A DNA stretch of 64,000 nucleotides from Trifolium pratense (Eukaryota; Streptophyta; Magnoliopsida; Fabales; Fabaceae): NCBI RefSeq assembly GCF_020283565.1, contig NC_060059.1, positions 46,396,572-46,460,571 on the forward strand, written 5' to 3'. This document shows, one piece after another, positions 61,850 through 64,000 of the stretch; position 1 is the stretch's first letter; each line of letters opens with the position of its first letter. A model generated the notes under the pieces. That model was not told the DNA's origin and made no database searches. It worked only from the letters and a program-made list of their open reading frames with translations. The position numbers and the translations under genes are program-made.

Positions 61850-64000
61850 AATAATATTGACAGCAAAAACTACTTCTGACGAGGAAGGTTTTTCATATCC
61901 AAATAAATTCGTTTTACAAGTTGAAGTTATAGGATCTTTGATAAAGAAGAGATGAGAAATAAGCTACGGAGATTATGGTTTTATAAAAAAGAATAAGCAC
62001 TAGCCACTAACCCTTATATATCTTAATCCTAGACTACTAACCCTAATTGAATAAGGAAACCAACCACAATGCTTACTGAAATTTTAACCCAGATCAAATT
62101 CGAAAACAAATCATGAAATATAACAAAAAAATACACAGTCCTGAGACATAGCTCAAGATATTCTATATTATTCTCTAAAATACAACCATGTACTATAATT
62201 TTTTTTAATACCAAGTACTATAATTTTTTTTTAATTATTCTACTACCCCCACAAATATATAAAGCTCACTAACCATTAAGCTTGTTAGTTGTTACATACA
62301 AAACACTCAAAACGGAAAATATAATATGGGCTTCACAAAACGTGACTGGAAAGGCAGATAATGGAGGTGTAGGAGAGCTAAAACTAAGGCAGATGAGATT
62401 GGAATGATTATTAATGGTAATTTCGCAGCAACAAGAACTAAGACTTCCAGAAATCCGCCAAAAATAAAATGTGGAAGCTTTAAATTAAACAACAAAAATT
62501 AGGATGCATACTTCAGTTCAAAGCCGCTTTGTAAAAAAATATGAAGGAAATTATAAAAATCTCCTATGAACAAAGGAAGACAAAAAAAAATTAGGAATTG
62601 TACTAGTTAACATGTCATGAAAAGAAGAAAGAAAAAAAACCTCATTTAGATGAATGACCAACAAGGCCTGCATCTTCAGTACCATCATTGTGTCTTTGCT
62701 GCTGGCTGGCAACTGCAGATGAGACAAATGTTCCAAACAGATAAAAATGAATATAAATACAACTTTTCAAATAACAAAAAAAACTTTGAACTTTGAAAGA
62801 ATGTAAACAAAACATGTGGTGCTGTGCTGACAATTGGCTTTTAACTACTATAAATTCATTTTATAGGAATGAGAATGCCAGCGGCACAAGTTTTTACATC
62901 AGCGAGTTATCTGTCATAGCAGCATGACCATTTTAAAATACAACAAAACACCCTTGTTTAGCTAAGTATAAAATCTGTCTTGTGTATATATGTATAAAAG
63001 CATGTGTTTTGTGCTTGACAATCAGCTAAACGGGGCATATACATAGTGTATACTCCATAACAAATTTGAATAAAAAATAGTTAATAATAAGTAAACATAA
63101 AAAACCCTGAGCAGGATTTAACATCTTACTGTGTTCCCAGTAGAAATTGCCAAGAGCCGTCCAAAAATATAAACTGAAAAACCAACCAAATTTACTGGCA
63201 GATATTAATAATAGAGCAAAAACCCTTAATTAACATCTTATTTTATCAATATAAACAAAATTCCTACAAGAGAACCAGATTCTTTAGATTACCAAGGGTA
63301 GTAGTGATGTAAGAAATTGCCTTTCTTCCCACAGTAAGGATCATCATCAACATCACTCGCGTCTGTCTCATTGTCTTGTTGAATGGTGGCTCTCTCATTT
63401 AAATCATGTTTAAAAATTTCAGGCCTACACATAAAACATGATTAAAAATGAGTTATTTTTTAGATACCATTATATGCTACCATATAACATCCAAGTTTGA
63501 TATAGAGAATATGAACAAAGATGTTATTATAAGGAGCTCACCATTCTGCAGATTTCTATAATGCTCGGACTTGTACATAGACAAGAACTTGAACAACAAT
63601 ACATCCAACCTTGCTTCCTGATTCAAGAGCCTCTTTCTTTCCACTTTCATCAATGAAGTAAAGGCACACCAAGGAAAAACAAATAGTTTTCAAAACCAAC
63701 AAATAGACAGGATTTCAAGTAAATTCTTATGCTGATAAGCTGGAGTTGCAAAAAACAGAGATCTGCAGTGAACTCGCCAATAGCCCAAACAATATTCCAA
63801 GTTTAATGTCTATGGATTGTTTGACAAAATGGGTTCGGGGAGTGGAGTTCACTCAGCCTTTAAATAATTCCATTACAACAAAATCATAATCAGCTCCAAA
63901 AAATTGGTGTTTTCTTCCCAAAGTCACACTATACATTCCATGATTGAGCATATATGGCCCATAATTAGGACACAAAGACAAACACATAATGCTACAAGCA
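61850..64000. other. Unassigned region with possible minus-strand exons
   Basis: No gene recognised. Three minus-strand stretches have exon-like composition: 62640-62727, which follows a CTGCAG acceptor and reads ASQQQRHNDGTEDAGL to a stop; about 63301-63424, reading ATIQQDNETDASDVDDDPYC with TGTAGG before it; and about 63550-63650, reading DESGKKEALESGSKVG. They are too short to identify. The segment at 62515-62600 duplicates 52470-52560. Confidence 0.3.

Overview
The window is plant nuclear DNA, from a eudicot and probably a legume (the legume call is inference). It is AT-rich, has spliced genes with GT/AG introns, and carries many nested transposons: Stowaway-like MITEs, MULE/MITE foldbacks, hAT, CACTA, Ty1/copia, Ty3/gypsy and TRIM. 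One gene appears intact: a PIF4/PIF5-type bHLH (phytochrome-interacting factor), 8 coding exons on the + strand, 6670-20990, about 491 aa. Its second intron is about 10.8 kb and holds a tandem triplication, a Pack-MULE-like element, an LTR retrotransposon with another transposon inside its LTR, and a MITE.

Layout. 1-4112: a Stowaway-like MITE interrupted by two head-to-head copies of an unusual foldback element whose core is a regular array of 32-bp palindromes. 6670-20990: PIF gene; a third foldback copy (11418-13081) lies in the TA microsatellite of an LTR in intron 2. 21500-24720: a 60-bp-period tandem array, invaded by a MULE-type foldback (perfect 9-bp target duplication) and by a solo LTR that itself carries a 356-bp TRIM. 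25127-42194: a gypsy-type element reduced to two LTRs and about 0.55 kb of interior. Its left LTR was later hit by a small MITE, a 9.3-kb CACTA transposon (TNP2-type transposase with one frameshift, plus a Transposase_24/Ulp1-type second gene) and a coding-less LTR retrotransposon; the right LTR keeps the empty sites of all three. 42198-45552: an RPA70-like pseudogene broken by a MITE in an exon and an LTR in an intron. 45640-51992: a tandemly duplicated block, minus strand, of broken fragments of CAND1 and of a lysine-rich protein resembling the C-terminus of a DEAD-box helicase; an hAT element marks one copy. 54431-56385: PHD-finger exons of an IDM1-like acetyltransferase pseudogene, minus strand. 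57596-61844: a young copia element with an intact 1211-codon pol ORF but almost no gag. 61850-64000: unassigned, with a few possible minus-strand exons.

No operon or cooperating pathway is present. The window records serial nested insertion around one regulatory gene and several dying duplicates. The strongest candidate for something undescribed is the foldback family with a palindromic-minisatellite core, all three copies of which sit in (TA)n tracts.
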